Assembly: GCF_002929375.1 (NCBI RefSeq) | Contig: NZ_PJIP01000014.1 | Span: 35,682-99,681 of the forward strand | DNA length: 64,000 nucleotides | Origin: Arthrobacter sp. DWC3 | GTDB taxonomy: Bacteria; Actinomycetota; Actinomycetes; Actinomycetales; Micrococcaceae | Direction of reading: 5' to 3' | Shown here: positions 1 through 9,362 of the stretch, in pieces | How positions within the stretch are numbered: position 1 is the first letter of the stretch | Layout of the letters: the number at the start of each line of letters is the position of its first letter | Position numbers and translations under genes: made by a program | Notes under the pieces: model-generated | Seen by the model: only the letters and a program-made list of their open reading frames with translations | What the model was told of the DNA's origin: nothing | The model's database searches: none

Positions 1-188
1 ATCGCATTCATCGCCACGTGACGGGTCATGGTGATCAGGTTCGGCAGGGTCAAGTAGGCGTCGGAGATGAGGGAGAAGATGATGATCAGGGCGATCAACG
101 CGATGAAGGCTCTGCCTTCCAGGAGGATCGCCCCGAGGTCGAACTGGCGTTTCGGCGTGGCGGTGCCGGCTGTGGTCGTACTGCTCAT
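1..188 (-). CDS. Sugar ABC transporter permease (RbsC type), partial
   Basis: This is the N-terminal 62 residues of a membrane permease; the rest lies beyond the left edge. A short polar leader is followed by a hydrophobic helix (about residues 24-41, core FIALIALIIIFSLIS) and then DAYLTLPNL, which is typical of the first segment of ribose/xylose-type (BPD_transp_2) permeases. Its ATG overlaps the stop of the ATPase gene by 4 bases, so it is the third gene of a DUF2291-ATPase-permease operon. The substrate-binding protein is not in the window and may follow downstream. The family call is firm from the context and the helix pattern. The substrate is unknown from this fragment. Confidence 0.8.
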   Translation of the reverse strand, partial: MSSTTTAGTATPKRQFDLGAILLEGRAFIALIALIIIFSLISDAYLTLPNLITMTRHVAMNA

Positions 189-1759
189 CGCTGTGCTGCT
201 TTCTCTTCTTGGTCCTGCTGGGATTCCCCGCTGGCAACCATCACGTCGTCGCGGTGGGCGGTGCGGGGGTCGAATTCACGGACGATGCGTCCCTTGGACA
301 TGACGATGATGCGGTTGGCGGCGCCGAGCGCCTCGCCGATCTCACTGGTGGCAAAGAGCACGCCTAGGCCGCGTCTGGCTTCTCGAGCCATGAGGGCGAA
401 GATCTCCGCTTTCGCGCCTACGTCGATACCGCGGGTCGGCTCATCGAGTAGAAGCACGTCGGGGTTCGTCATGAGTACCTTGCCGATGACGACTTTTTGC
501 TGGTTTCCCCCGGAGAGGGAGGTGATGGATGCCCCTGGCCCTGCGGTTTTGACCCGCACGTCGCGGACACCGTCCTCGATGGAGCGCTTCTCGGGTCCGC
601 GCCGAAGGAACCCTCCCTTGACGAAGTCCAGCAGTGACGCCAGTGACATGTTCTGGCCGACCGACATGGTCTGCACGAGGCCGTCTCGCTGCCGATCTTC
701 GGGGACCAGAGCCAGTCCACGGGTGATACGTTGCCGGACATCGAGCCCTTTCACGGAGGACCCCTTCAGCCGCACGTCACCGGTGCGGATAGGCAGGCGG
801 CCTGCGACTGCTTCAAGCAGCTCGGTGCGGCCGGCACCCATCAGACCATAGAGGCATACGATCTCGCCGGCGCGAACGGTGAGGTCGAGGTGGTCGACGC
901 TCAGGCGGCTCGAGTTCGACGGATCGGCGACGCTCACACCGTCGATCTCCAGCACGGGTTCGCCGAAGGTGTCGAGCAGGTCGGGGTTCAGATCCTCAGA
1001 GTTGCGTCCGACCATGTTCGAGATGACCCAGTTGATGTCGATCTCATGCCGGTCGCCGCGAGCGACGAGTGAACCGTCCCGGAAGACGACCGCATGATCG
1101 GCGAGTTCCAGGGCCTCCTCGAGGTGGTGCGAGATGTAAACGATCGCGACGCCGCGTGAGGTCAGGTCGCGGATCACTCCGAAAAGAACCTCCACCTCGC
1201 TGCCGCTGAGGGCTGAGGTCGGCTCGTCCATGATCAGCACGCGGGCTTCACCGGCCAGTGCCCGTGCAATCTCGACTACCTGCTGCTGGCCCAGGCGCAG
1301 GTCCGCAACGAGAGTGCGCGGGTCCAAAGGCTCCTCGAGCCGCTCGAGGAGCTCGGTGGTGAGCGCGGACTGAGTACGCGTGTCGATGAAGAGGCCACCA
1401 CGGGCGCGCTCCCGGCCCATGAAGATGTTGTCCTGAATACTGAGGTTCGGTGCCAGGCTCAGCTCCTGGTGGATGATGGCAATGCCCTTGTCGACTGCCT
1501 CCACGGTGTTGCGTAGGTGCAGGGACTCACCGTCGAGTTCCAGAGTGCCGGAGGTCGGTAGTTCGACGCCGCTCAGAATTTTCATGAGGGTTGATTTGCC
1601 GGCACCGTTTTCACCGAACAGCACCGTCACGGTGCCCCGACGGATCTCGAAATCCACTCCTTTGAGTGCTCGCGTGGCGCCATAGGTCTTGGTGATACCG
1701 ACGGCCCGCATCACAACGTTGTCGTGCGTTCCAGCGCCGGCAATGACTTCGGGGGTCAC
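185..1759 (-). CDS. Sugar ABC transporter ATP-binding protein, RbsA/XylG type
   Basis: This 524-residue protein has two fused nucleotide-binding domains, the layout of RbsA, AraG and XylG. Domain 1 has Walker A GENGAGKST and a signature-like LRLGQQQVVEIA. Domain 2 has the degenerate Walker A GLMGAGRTE usual for this family and a clear LSGGNQQKV signature, with LLLDEPTRGID as Walker B. It would power uptake through the adjoining permease at the cytoplasmic membrane. The GTG start overlaps the stop of the DUF2291 gene (GTGA), so translation is probably coupled. The upstream promoter region contains the TCAACCGGTTGA palindrome shared with other genes here. The imported substrate is inferred only from context: a pentose or branched sugar such as apiose, or a tetritol. 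Confidence 0.93.
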   Translation of the reverse strand: MTPEVIAGAGTHDNVVMRAVGITKTYGATRALKGVDFEIRRGTVTVLFGENGAGKSTLMKILSGVELPTSGTLELDGESLHLRNTVEAVDKGIAIIHQELSLAPNLSIQDNIFMGRERARGGLFIDTRTQSALTTELLERLEEPLDPRTLVADLRLGQQQVVEIARALAGEARVLIMDEPTSALSGSEVEVLFGVIRDLTSRGVAIVYISHHLEEALELADHAVVFRDGSLVARGDRHEIDINWVISNMVGRNSEDLNPDLLDTFGEPVLEIDGVSVADPSNSSRLSVDHLDLTVRAGEIVCLYGLMGAGRTELLEAVAGRLPIRTGDVRLKGSSVKGLDVRQRITRGLALVPEDRQRDGLVQTMSVGQNMSLASLLDFVKGGFLRRGPEKRSIEDGVRDVRVKTAGPGASITSLSGGNQQKVVIGKVLMTNPDVLLLDEPTRGIDVGAKAEIFALMAREARRGLGVLFATSEIGEALGAANRIIVMSKGRIVREFDPRTAHRDDVMVASGESQQDQEEKAAQR

Positions 1760-2397
1760 GGGGTGACTTCGATGGATGTCGGTACGACGGATACGAGTTG
1801 CGGATTGACCCTTAGGAAGGTGCCGGTGACCGTGATGGTCTTGCCCTCCGCGGCCGCGGCGTCGAAGTCGGCAAGGACCTCGGTGCGAACGAGATCGTTC
1901 AGTTCGGTCGCGACACTCTGGTACTCAAGCTGATTGGTGAATTCATTGAAGGAGATCTCGCCCGTCACGTCCCGCAGCGCCGTGCCGTTGAGGGCCGGTC
2001 CGACCTGCACCTGCACAGTTGTTTCCGGAGGGACGCCCTCGACGATGACGGGCATCACCGGTGGAGTTGCGGCCTCGGCGACGGCGGTGAACGTGACCGG
2101 GAAGGCATAGGCGCTGCTGGCACCCGAGGTGTTACCGAATTCTGACTCGTCAGCTCCGTCGGCCAGTTGCGTCAGCAGTTCGGGAAGATCGACCGCCTCG
2201 GCGTCGATCGTGTCGACGATGGCTGGGAACTGTTCGGCGGCATAGCTAGCGGGGTCCAGTTGTCCTTCCGTCGCAGCGGCATCCGCGTCTGCGGTACTGA
2301 CAACCTTGACGTTCGTTCCGGCGGTGGTGATCAGGGCAATGCCGAGAGCGGTCACGACCATCCAGGGGCGAAGGAACCGTCGAGAGGGTTGGGACAT
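1756..2397 (-). CDS. DUF2291 family exported or membrane-anchored protein
   Basis: This 213-residue protein starts with a positive leader and a single hydrophobic helix (about residues 11-25, MVVTALGIALITTAG), followed by an extracytoplasmic domain. No lipobox cysteine is visible. The pattern of GTFLRVNPQLVSVVPTSIEV at the C-terminus and the position directly before an RbsA-type ATPase fit DUF2291, a family repeatedly found in sugar ABC operons. Its biochemical role is not established; a surface accessory to substrate capture is the usual guess. It is the first gene of the minus-strand operon, with the candidate operator about 120 bases upstream. The family call is fairly confident; the function is unknown. 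Confidence 0.75.
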   Translation of the reverse strand: MSQPSRRFLRPWMVVTALGIALITTAGTNVKVVSTADADAAATEGQLDPASYAAEQFPAIVDTIDAEAVDLPELLTQLADGADESEFGNTSGASSAYAFPVTFTAVAEAATPPVMPVIVEGVPPETTVQVQVGPALNGTALRDVTGEISFNEFTNQLEYQSVATELNDLVRTEVLADFDAAAAEGKTITVTGTFLRVNPQLVSVVPTSIEVTP

Positions 2398-2518
2398 CGT
2401 TGTCGCTCCAAGTGCGTTGTTGAACGGTGAACAAATATCACGAGGTCAATGCAGCCTGCCTAGGGCGGTCAGTCCCCCACGCGATGCTCGACATGCTGTC
2501 ATGATCACCACTAGCTTA

Positions 2519-2530
2519 TCAACCGGTTGA
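2519..2530. promoter_or_regulatory. Candidate operator, copy 1 (TCAACCGGTTGA)
   Basis: A perfect 12-bp palindrome 122 bases upstream of the DUF2291-ABC operon. The same 12 bases occur at 4737-4748 and 13640-13651, each between a gene of the sugar cluster and its likely promoter. The nearest candidate binding protein is the FCD/GntR regulator at 3930-4673, although a LacI-type regulator outside the window could also use an AACCGGTT core. Confidence 0.65.
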
Positions 2531-3003
2531 CCAGTTAGGTAAGCTTGTTTGATCGTATCGGATGGAGACGCTGCACAGCTCAGCGGCGAACCCGCATTGC
2601 TGGCAAGGAGCAGCGACAGAATTGGCAAGGCCACCGCCGACCGGTTCTCGTTTAGCTCGCAGGTGGTGTGAACCGGCCGCAATCCCCCGAGTTCAGCGCC
2701 CTGTCCGTGGCGCAGGTGTCCTTGCGGTAACCAGGGACATTTGCAGCGAATCAAGTCTTGACAGTTACACCTGCATGGCCAAGCAGGGGGATCTTGAGGT
2801 ATTCGTTGCTCATGTCGGCGCCCAGCTCTTCGGCCTTGATGTACCAAGTTCGGAGCTAGACTCCACGGCGCTGCAGGAAACTGTCGATGTCAAGCTCACA
2901 GGCATGTTCCTCGACAATTGGGGCACGAGATGTCCTTTTGTGGACCGGGCAGCTGGCAGGCAGTCGCTCTTGATCTTCCACCGCACGACGCTAAGGAGTA
3001 TTC
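2531..3003. other. Intergenic region with a possible gene remnant
   Basis: No convincing complete gene is present. On the minus strand, a short open stretch at 2751-2855 has protein-like composition (…AEELGADMSNEYLKIP…, ending in TGA) but is preceded in frame by a stop and has no partner domain. It may be the tail of a decayed gene. A good ribosome-binding site, AAGGAG, at 2993-2998 serves the mutarotase gene at 3004. The promoter of that gene should lie in this region. Confidence 0.4.
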
Positions 3004-3444
3004 ATGCTGAAGAACATCGACCCACTACTCGGAGGAGAGCTGTTGCACCTCCTCGACGACATGGGGCACGGGGACCAGCTCGTGGTGGTCGACCGTAATT
3101 TCCCCGCAGCAGCAACCGGCTTGCCCGTTGTGCACCTCGGGGAAGCGCCGATGTCACGAGTCTTCACCGCTCTGCTGAGCGTCCTGCCACTCGATACCTT
3201 CCTCGAGAGGCCACTGGAACGCATGGAAGTCGAGGGCGACAGTGCCAAAACCACCGCCCAGCAGGACGCCGTCCTCAGGCTCGCCCAGACTTCACATCCA
3301 CAGCCCCTCGAATGGGGGATCATCCCCCGGCTCGAATTCTATAAACGCGCCCGCGAAGCGTTCGCCGTCGTGCACGTACTCGATCCGGCCCCCTGGGGAT
3401 GCTTCATACTTCACAAGGGCGTGATCTTCGCCGAGCAGCATTAA
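3004..3444 (+). CDS. RbsD/FucU-family sugar mutarotase
   Basis: This 146-residue protein belongs to the RbsD/FucU family, which interconverts anomers of free sugars such as ribose and fucose in the cytoplasm. The N-terminus, MLKNIDPLLGGELLHLLDDM followed by GHGDQLVVVDRNFPA, carries the family's catalytic-site His/Asp pattern. The C-terminal FYKRAREAFAVVHVLD…GCFILHKGVI is also typical. The length is normal for the family. AAGGAG at 2993-2998 supports the ATG. It stands alone on the plus strand between an ABC importer and the regulator, consistent with anomerising the imported sugar. FucU-like features such as the WGIIPR motif seem stronger than RbsD-like ones, but the exact sugar cannot be read from sequence. 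Confidence 0.88.
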   Translation: MLKNIDPLLGGELLHLLDDMGHGDQLVVVDRNFPAAATGLPVVHLGEAPMSRVFTALLSVLPLDTFLERPLERMEVEGDSAKTTAQQDAVLRLAQTSHPQPLEWGIIPRLEFYKRAREAFAVVHVLDPAPWGCFILHKGVIFAEQH

Positions 3445-3929
3445 TCGTCGTGCTGGATTCGGGGCGACAATGCAGACCGGTGATGTGTAACCTCTCCCCC
3501 TTTTTCCGCTTACCGAAAGTTCCTAAACACCACTTCTCGCGCAGAGCACCCACACCTTACACAACGCGTAATGAGCCCGGCGCCTGGCAATCGTCCGGTG
3601 GTTCGCGGCGGATTCCCCGATATCAGGGGGCGGCCGTTCAACACGGCGGCATCGTGCCGTATCAGCAACTTCACCCACCCTCCCCGCCATCGCACGCTGT
3701 GTGCGATACATAGGCCAGAGTCGAATATAGTCCCGCTACGGTGCATGCGTCGTGCTCACGAACGGGACGTGCCACAGGACCTGAGCCGTACGCTTGGAGG
3801 CATGAGCCGGTTATCAAGGCATCGGTCACCGAAAGTAGCGCATCTGACTGGCGTCAGCGTTCTGTAGGATGTCGAGAGCTAATAGCACCCTAGTCCGTCC
3901 ATGCAGGGGCCGTTTCGTGCGGACCATAC
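3445..3929. other. Intergenic region, no gene recognised
   Basis: About 485 bases lie between the convergent mutarotase and regulator genes. I see no ORF with credible protein character, no tRNA and no strong hairpin followed by T residues. Short ORFs here are low-complexity and do not resemble known proteins. Confidence 0.5.
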
Positions 3930-4673
3930 CTATTGTGAAGCGCTGAATTCGGTGAGCAACCGTCGAGAAGCAGTGTCCATGTGCGCTTGCATTGTCACAG
4001 TGACAGCTTTTACATCGTGAGCCCGAAGGGCTTCGTAAATCTTCGTATGCTCCTTCGCCGCCGCCGTGGCGTGGGCCTCATCGGTCAGGGCGCGGTCGAC
4101 CCAGATCCGTAGCAGCGAGCGAACGCTTTGCAACAACTCGTGCAGTACCTGATTGCCCGAGGCCTCGGCGATATCACGGTGGAAAGCTGCGTCAGCTTCA
4201 ATGAACACTTTGAAGTCACCCACATTCCTCTCCATTGTGTCGAGGTGCTCGGCAAGCCGAGCCAACGTATGGTCATCGATTTTGCTGGCAGCGAGCTGAA
4301 CAGCTTGTACTTCCAGGCCACTTCGCAGTTCCACGAGTTCGCGGGTCCGAGGAGCCCCCAACATCATTCCCCAACTCAGGGTGCGTGGTAACAGTTCTGA
4401 TATCCCGTCGCGCAAGTACGTACCTGAACCGGGCCGGACTACGACGATGCCGAGGATCTCCAACGCAGCAAGAGCTTCTCGGACGGCTGAGCGACCCACA
4501 CCCAGAGAGGACGCTAGCTGCCGCTCAGCGGGCAGCCGTGTACCCGGAGCGATCTCTCCGCTAGTGAAATGTGCCAAAAGTCGCTCAGCAACCTCAGAGA
4601 CCGTTGATCCCTGGTTCACAGAGCCGAGAGCATCACTGATCTTGGTCAGCGAAAGTGCAGAAGTTGTAGACAC
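3930..4673 (-). CDS. FCD-domain GntR-family transcriptional regulator
   Basis: This 247-residue protein has an N-terminal winged helix-turn-helix (about residues 22-88: AERLLAHFTSGEIAPGTRLPAERQLA…GVGRSAVREAL…GSGTYL). A C-terminal all-helical FCD ligand-binding domain follows (about 105-240), with ELVELRSGLE, DAAFHRDIAEASGN and a late HMDTASR segment that supplies the usual acidic and His metal/ligand residues. Such proteins usually repress sugar-acid or sugar pathways and release DNA on binding a pathway metabolite. It is divergent from the MFS gene, and the 12-bp palindrome lies in the gap, which suggests autoregulation and control of both units. The effector is unknown; an apionate-pathway intermediate would fit. 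Confidence 0.92.
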   Translation of the reverse strand: MSTTSALSLTKISDALGSVNQGSTVSEVAERLLAHFTSGEIAPGTRLPAERQLASSLGVGRSAVREALAALEILGIVVVRPGSGTYLRDGISELLPRTLSWGMMLGAPRTRELVELRSGLEVQAVQLAASKIDDHTLARLAEHLDTMERNVGDFKVFIEADAAFHRDIAEASGNQVLHELLQSVRSLLRIWVDRALTDEAHATAAAKEHTKIYEALRAHDVKAVTVTMQAHMDTASRRLLTEFSASQ

Positions 4674-4736
4674 ACCCCCAGCCTACAATCTTCGGCAACC
4701 GACTCTTGGAGCAACCAGATAAATTGGATGAACCAG

Positions 4737-4748
4737 TCAACCGGTTGA
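4737..4748. promoter_or_regulatory. Candidate operator, copy 2 (TCAACCGGTTGA)
   Basis: The palindrome lies in the 199-base gap between the divergent regulator and MFS genes. Here it extends to a 14-bp palindrome, GTCAACCGGTTGAC, flanked by CCA on both sides. It sits 64 bases upstream of the regulator start and 125 bases upstream of the MFS start. The position is typical for autoregulation and control of a divergent promoter. Confidence 0.68.
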
Positions 4749-4872
4749 CCAGTGCAGGAATCTCTTCTAGAGTGGACCCCACACACGTTTCCGCGCGTCG
4801 TTGGTCCGCCCTGGCCACTCATCAGCCATAGCAACGGTGACGGCGATCAGCGGTTGAAATTCAGGAGTCAAT

Positions 4873-6246
4873 GTGGACACCAAAGCCGAACAATCGGCGG
4901 TAGAGAGATCGGCCATCAAAAAAGTGGCGGTACGGCTCGTTCCTTTTGTCGCGTTGATGTTCTTTATCAATTATCTTGATCGCACAGCCATATCGTTCGC
5001 TGGTCCCAATGGAATGAACGACGATCTGGCGCTGTCGGCTGCGCAGTTCGGATTCGCGTCCGGAGTATTTTTCATCGGGTACATTCTGCTCGAGGTGCCC
5101 AGCAATCTTGCCCTGCACAAGTTCGGGGCGCGCCGGTGGCTGGCGCGCATCATGGTCAGTTGGGGTATCGTCTCGCTGCTCTTCACTTGGGTGGGCAGCG
5201 TAGAACAGCTCTACATCCTGCGTTTCATCCTGGGTGTGGCCGAGGCAGGCTTCTTCCCCGGAGCAATCCTTTTCCTCAGTCTCTGGGTTCCTTCGCGCCA
5301 CCGCAGCAAAATCCTCGCCCTCTTCTACTTGGCCCAGCCCCTGACCACCGTCATCGGTGCACCACTGGCCAGCCTCCTCATCCAGGCAGACGGGCTCTTC
5401 GGTCTCGCTGGATGGCGCGTGATGTTCTTCGGTGTTGCTGTCCCGGCCATCGTCATCGGCGTTGTCGCCTGGTTCTACCTCGCAGACTCTCCTGCAACAG
5501 CGAAGTGGCTGACCCCGGAGGAGAAGACCTGGCTGACCGGAGCCCTCGAGAAGGAAAAGAACGACACGGGCTCCAGCAACAAGCACGTCAGTGTCCGCAC
5601 CGTTTTCACCAACGGCCGCGTGTGGATGCTTGCCTTCATCTACTTCGGCTTCATCTACGGTCTGTACGCCCTGGGCTTCTTCCTTCCCACGATCATCGCC
5701 GGATTCGAGAGCCTCTACGGAACCACGTTCGGTGTCGTCCAGAAGGGCCTTATCACCGCCATTCCCTACTTGCCAGCTGCTTTCGCCCTGTACTTCTGGT
5801 CCAGGGACGCGACGAAGCGAGGTGTCAGGACATGGCACATCGCCCTTCCCGCCCTGACCGGCGCCCTCAGCATTCCTCTGGCACTGTTCGCGGGTTCCCC
5901 GGCAGCGACTATTGCCGTCATCACGATCACCGCCATGTCGATCTTCGCGGCCCTACCGAACTTCTGGACGATGCCGACACGGTTCCTGACCGGTGCGGCA
6001 GCAGCTGCAGGTATCGCTTTGATCAACACTGTCGGGAACCTCGCCGGCTTCAGTGCCGGCTACATCACCGGGTGGCTCAGAGATCTGACGGGCAGCTACA
6101 CGGCTCCCATGTTCGTGGTGGGGGGTTTCATGTTCCTGTCCTGCATCCTCATGATCCTGCTCGGCCGCTCAGGAAGGCTAAATGATGGCTCGACCGTCGC
6201 CCATTCAGGGGCGCCGTCCCGATTGAGGCAGCACGCGAAGCCGTAG
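4873..6246 (+). CDS. MFS transporter, anion:cation symporter (ACS) type
   Basis: This 457-residue transporter has about 12 transmembrane helices. It starts at GTG 4873, with AGGAG five bases upstream; an ATG two bases earlier is out of frame. Family signs are FFINYLDRTAISFAGP in helix 1, EVPSNLALHKFGARRWLARIM between helices 2 and 3, and GVAEAGFFPGAILFLSLWVP in helix 4, all characteristic of the glucarate/phthalate/tartrate permease (ACS) group. These usually import organic or sugar acids with protons or cations. It heads the plus-strand catabolic operon, so a sugar acid such as apionate is a reasonable substrate guess. The candidate operator at 4737 lies upstream. Confidence 0.9.
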   Translation: MDTKAEQSAVERSAIKKVAVRLVPFVALMFFINYLDRTAISFAGPNGMNDDLALSAAQFGFASGVFFIGYILLEVPSNLALHKFGARRWLARIMVSWGIVSLLFTWVGSVEQLYILRFILGVAEAGFFPGAILFLSLWVPSRHRSKILALFYLAQPLTTVIGAPLASLLIQADGLFGLAGWRVMFFGVAVPAIVIGVVAWFYLADSPATAKWLTPEEKTWLTGALEKEKNDTGSSNKHVSVRTVFTNGRVWMLAFIYFGFIYGLYALGFFLPTIIAGFESLYGTTFGVVQKGLITAIPYLPAAFALYFWSRDATKRGVRTWHIALPALTGALSIPLALFAGSPAATIAVITITAMSIFAALPNFWTMPTRFLTGAAAAAGIALINTVGNLAGFSAGYITGWLRDLTGSYTAPMFVVGGFMFLSCILMILLGRSGRLNDGSTVAHSGAPSRLRQHAKP

Positions 6247-6323
6247 CCCCGCCGCACCTCGACGGTGTCCCACGTCCATCCACTGCTGATCAACACATAC
6301 ACGTTAGGTCCAGGAACCATCCA

Positions 6324-8078
6324 ATGACTCGTCTATTCAATGATCCCGCCTCCTTCGCCGACGAAATGGTCGAAGGCTTCGTCGCTTCCCATGCCCGTTG
6401 GGTCAAACGGGTTCCCGGTGGGGTGACCCGAAACACTGTCAGCACCCCAGACACCGCCGCCGTCGTGATCGGCGGTGGGTCCGGTCACTACCCCGCCTTT
6501 GCAGGGTTGGTGGGACAGGGGCTGGCGCACGGGGCTGCGATGGGCAATCTCTTCGCCTCACCCTCGGCCCAGCAGATCTACACTGTGGCCAAAGCCGCCG
6601 ACAATGGCAGGGGCGTGCTGTTCGGTTACGGAAACTACGCGGGCGATGTCCTCCACTTCGACCAGGCCCAGGAACGTCTTCGTGCAGAAGGCATTGATTG
6701 CCGGAGTGTCGCTGTCACTGACGACATATCCTCCGCTCCCTTGACTGAACACACCAAACGCCGGGGTATCGCCGGGGACCTGACGGTGTTCAAGGTAGCT
6801 GCTGCTGCCGCCGAGGCCGGCTATTCCCTGGAAGCGGTGGCCCAGGTGGCCGGACGTGCCAACCACCGAACCCGTTCCTTCGGGGTCGCTTTCACCGGAT
6901 GCACGCTGCCCGGCGCCGCCCAGCCATTGTTCACTGTTCCCGAAGGCCGCATGGCGGTCGGTATGGGTATCCATGGCGAACCGGGAATCGGCGAGACAGA
7001 CACTCCCACCGCGGATGAGCTCGCCGAGCTGATGGTCACCAAACTCCTGACGGAAGTACCGGAGGGAGTCGACCTCCAGGGTTCTGCTCCTGCCCGCGTC
7101 GTGCCGATCCTCAATGGTCTGGGCAGTGTCAAGTACGAGGAGCTCTTCGTCGTCTACCGTCGGGTGTCTCAACTCCTTGGCGAGGCAGGACTGCGTGTCA
7201 TCGACCCGCAGGTGGGGGAACTGGTTACCAGCTTCGATATGGCAGGCACGTCCCTCACCCTGTTCTGGGTCGACGACGAACTCGAATCGCTGTGGTCGGC
7301 GCCCTGCGACGCACCGGCCTTTCGCCGCGGATCGGTAACAGCCCAAGTCCTCTCCGCGACACCCCTCGCGGCCGGGCCGGACCTAGAAATTACCGTCCCG
7401 GATGCCACACCGGAGTCCAAGAACGCGGCCTCTCAGGTGCTGGCCGCTTTGACCGCAGCTGAATCAATCGTTATCGCCAACGCGGACGAGCTCGGACGTA
7501 TAGACGCTGTCGCCGGAGACGGCGACCATGGCATCGGCATGGAACGAGGTATCCGTGCCGCTGTCGGTGCAGCAGCAGCGATCGTCGCGCGCGGCGCGGG
7601 CGCCGGAACAACACTTCACGCGGCAGCCGACGCATGGGCGGATAAGGCAGGAGGTACTTCCGGTGCGCTCTGGGGACTCGCTCTCCGGGCTGTGGGAGAC
7701 GCCTTCGGGGACGAGGTGAAACCGGACAGCACCGCGGTCGCAACCGGCGTCGCCGGGGCGGCAGCCGCCATCATGCAGTTCGGCAAAGCGAAACCCGGCG
7801 ACAAGACCATGGTCGACGTCCTCGTTCCCTTCGCCGACGCCTTGGCAGAGGGAGCACGCACACAGCAGCCCCTCGCTCAAGCATGGGGCGATGCTGCCGT
7901 CATCGCCCAACAGGCTGCGGATAACACCGCAGACCTGCTGCCCCTCATGGGGCGGGCCCGCCCTCACGCCGAGAAGAGCCTGGGCACTCCTGATGCCGGC
8001 GCCGTATCCCTGGCATTGATCATCCAGGCCGTCCACACAACTTTCACTCTCAACGCATCACCAAAGGAGAACCCGTGA
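6324..8078 (+). CDS. lerK: Dihydroxyacetone-kinase-family sugar kinase (likely L-erythrulose kinase)
   Basis: This 584-residue protein fuses DhaK-like (about 1-330) and DhaL-like (about 370-575) domains. DhaK has [15 protein letters not shown] and GMGIHGEPG, where the second His normally forms the covalent bond to the ketone substrate. DhaL has the nucleotide/Mg site [13 protein letters not shown] and GGTSGALWG. It would phosphorylate a short ketose with ATP in the cytosol. Genes of this family beside EryH- and EryI-like genes are L- or D-erythrulose kinases in characterised tetritol and apionate pathways. I name it lerK because the next two enzymes act after L-erythrulose 1-phosphate. DerK or plain dihydroxyacetone kinase are the alternatives. 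Its stop overlaps the next GTG. Confidence 0.82.
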   Translation: MTRLFNDPASFADEMVEGFVASHARWVKRVPGGVTRNTVSTPDTAAVVIGGGSGHYPAFAGLVGQGLAHGAAMGNLFASPSAQQIYTVAKAADNGRGVLFGYGNYAGDVLHFDQAQERLRAEGIDCRSVAVTDDISSAPLTEHTKRRGIAGDLTVFKVAAAAAEAGYSLEAVAQVAGRANHRTRSFGVAFTGCTLPGAAQPLFTVPEGRMAVGMGIHGEPGIGETDTPTADELAELMVTKLLTEVPEGVDLQGSAPARVVPILNGLGSVKYEELFVVYRRVSQLLGEAGLRVIDPQVGELVTSFDMAGTSLTLFWVDDELESLWSAPCDAPAFRRGSVTAQVLSATPLAAGPDLEITVPDATPESKNAASQVLAALTAAESIVIANADELGRIDAVAGDGDHGIGMERGIRAAVGAAAAIVARGAGAGTTLHAAADAWADKAGGTSGALWGLALRAVGDAFGDEVKPDSTAVATGVAGAAAAIMQFGKAKPGDKTMVDVLVPFADALAEGARTQQPLAQAWGDAAVIAQQAADNTADLLPLMGRARPHAEKSLGTPDAGAVSLALIIQAVHTTFTLNASPKENP

Positions 8079-8542
8079 GCACCAAGCTACGACTGGTTGT
8101 AGGATCCGACGACGCCGGTTTCCAGTACAAGGAAGCCCTGAAGGCCGATTTGGAAGCATCCGATCTCGTTGAGTCGGTCACCGATGTCGGCGTCGACGCC
8201 ACCAGCCACACACCGTACCCCTCGGTGGCGATTGCCGCCGCCGAGCTCGTCGCGGCGGGTAAGGCCGATCGGGCCCTGCTGGTATGCGGTACTGGTCTCG
8301 GGGTGGCCATCGCGGCCAACAAAGTCCCTGGCATCCGTGCAGTCACCGCTCATGACAGTTTCTCTGTGGAGCGCTCCGTCCTGAGCAACAATGCGCAGGT
8401 CCTCACCTTCGGCCAGCGAGTCGTCGGATTGGAACTGGCTCGCCGGCTGGCCCGCGAATGGCTCACCTATACCTTCGACGAGGAATCCGCCTCCGCTGAA
8501 AAGGTCACTCTCATTAAGGACTACGAGGGTGTCACGTCCTAA
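8075..8542 (+). CDS. eryI: RpiB/LacAB-family isomerase (likely D-erythrulose 4-phosphate isomerase)
   Basis: This 155-residue protein of the RpiB/LacA/LacB family has GSDDAGF at residues 10-16 in place of the usual [28 protein letters not shown] (the catalytic Cys loop), AHD and [14 protein letters not shown]. These aldose-ketose isomerases work on phosphorylated sugars. In the neighbourhood of a DAK kinase and a TIM-like gene, the best match is EryI, which converts D-erythrulose 4-phosphate to D-erythrose 4-phosphate and so enters the pentose phosphate pathway. The GTG start overlaps the kinase stop (GTGA) and follows AAAGGAGAA. The phosphate-binding His of the usual DHAG motif is Asp here. 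Ribose 5-phosphate isomerase is the general alternative. Confidence 0.8.
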   Translation: MSTKLRLVVGSDDAGFQYKEALKADLEASDLVESVTDVGVDATSHTPYPSVAIAAAELVAAGKADRALLVCGTGLGVAIAANKVPGIRAVTAHDSFSVERSVLSNNAQVLTFGQRVVGLELARRLAREWLTYTFDEESASAEKVTLIKDYEGVTS

Positions 8543-8573
8543 CACTCCCCTACCTTCCAGGTCCCGGAGTGCG

Positions 8574-9362
8574 GTGGGTCGTACCGCGATCATCGGGGTG
8601 AGCCTGAAGATGTACTTCAGCTATCAACGCTCGATCGAATACTGCCGAGAGGTCGCCGACCTCGCCTCCGCCCATCCGGCCGTGCGCAGCGGTGCCATCG
8701 AGCTTTTCATCCTGCCCAGCCTGCCGGTGCTGCCCGAAGCCGTCCGTATCTTCTCGGGCACCGGCGTCGACACCGGTGCCCAGGACGCTTTCTGGGAGGA
8801 CGAAGGCGCCTTCACCGGAGAGGTGAGTGCCACCATGGTCGCTGAGCTCGGGGGGCGGTTCGTCGAGGTGGGACACGCCGAGCGTCGGCGCATCTTTCAT
8901 GAGGACGATACGGTCATCGGTCTGAAGACCGCTGCTGCCTACCGCAACAGGATCACGCCGGTGCTCTGTGTCGGCGAACCCGATCAAGGATCAGTGGACG
9001 ACGCGGTCAAGCACTGCTCCAAAGAGATCGACGCAGCCCTCGGCGCCGCGGACCTCCTCGGATCTGTTGATCGCACCATCCTGGCGTATGAACCTCAGTG
9101 GGCCATCGGAGCTGCGGAGCCGGCCACTCCGGCGTACATCAGCGCTGTCATCGCGGGACTCGACGCCCATCTTCGCTCTCTTCCAGGTCAAGCCGAGAGC
9201 CGGGTCATCTACGGAGGAAGCGCCGGCCCCGGACTCATCACCCAGCTCGACTCAGCCGTCGCAGGACTCTTCCTCGGCAGATTCGCCCACGACGTAGGTG
9301 CGCTGGAAACGATCCTGGATGAGACCGCCGCCCGGATCGCCGCTGCAGGGTCATCGCTGTGA
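8574..9362 (+). CDS. eryH: Triosephosphate-isomerase-like enzyme (likely L-erythrulose 1-phosphate isomerase)
   Basis: The 262-residue TIM-fold protein starts at GTG 8574, just after GGAG. Upstream in-frame starts would overlap the previous gene deeply and give non-protein-like sequence. Visible TIM features are the active-site Lys in GVSLKMYF, His in FVEVGHAERRRIF, Glu in LAYEPQWAIG and the phosphate loop IYGGSAGPGL. Bona fide TIM has N-x-K at the first site; SLK here is the kind of change seen in EryH (TpiB) enzymes that act on L-erythrulose 1-phosphate. It lies between eryI-like and TIM-barrel genes with overlapping reading frames. A housekeeping glycolytic role is unlikely given the operon. 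Confidence 0.82.
   Translation: MGRTAIIGVSLKMYFSYQRSIEYCREVADLASAHPAVRSGAIELFILPSLPVLPEAVRIFSGTGVDTGAQDAFWEDEGAFTGEVSATMVAELGGRFVEVGHAERRRIFHEDDTVIGLKTAAAYRNRITPVLCVGEPDQGSVDDAVKHCSKEIDAALGAADLLGSVDRTILAYEPQWAIGAAEPATPAYISAVIAGLDAHLRSLPGQAESRVIYGGSAGPGLITQLDSAVAGLFLGRFAHDVGALETILDETAARIAAAGSSL

Noticed and set aside
2562-3098. 178-residue plus-strand ORF before the mutarotase
   Set aside because: Composition is not protein-like and it runs into the well-supported mutarotase gene in another frame.
4861-5838. 325-residue minus-strand ORF
   Set aside because: It is antisense to the MFS gene with biased composition and no family features.
8391-8573. Upstream extension of the TIM-like ORF
   Set aside because: It overlaps the RpiB-like gene out of frame; GTG 8574 has a ribosome-binding site and gives the normal TIM start.
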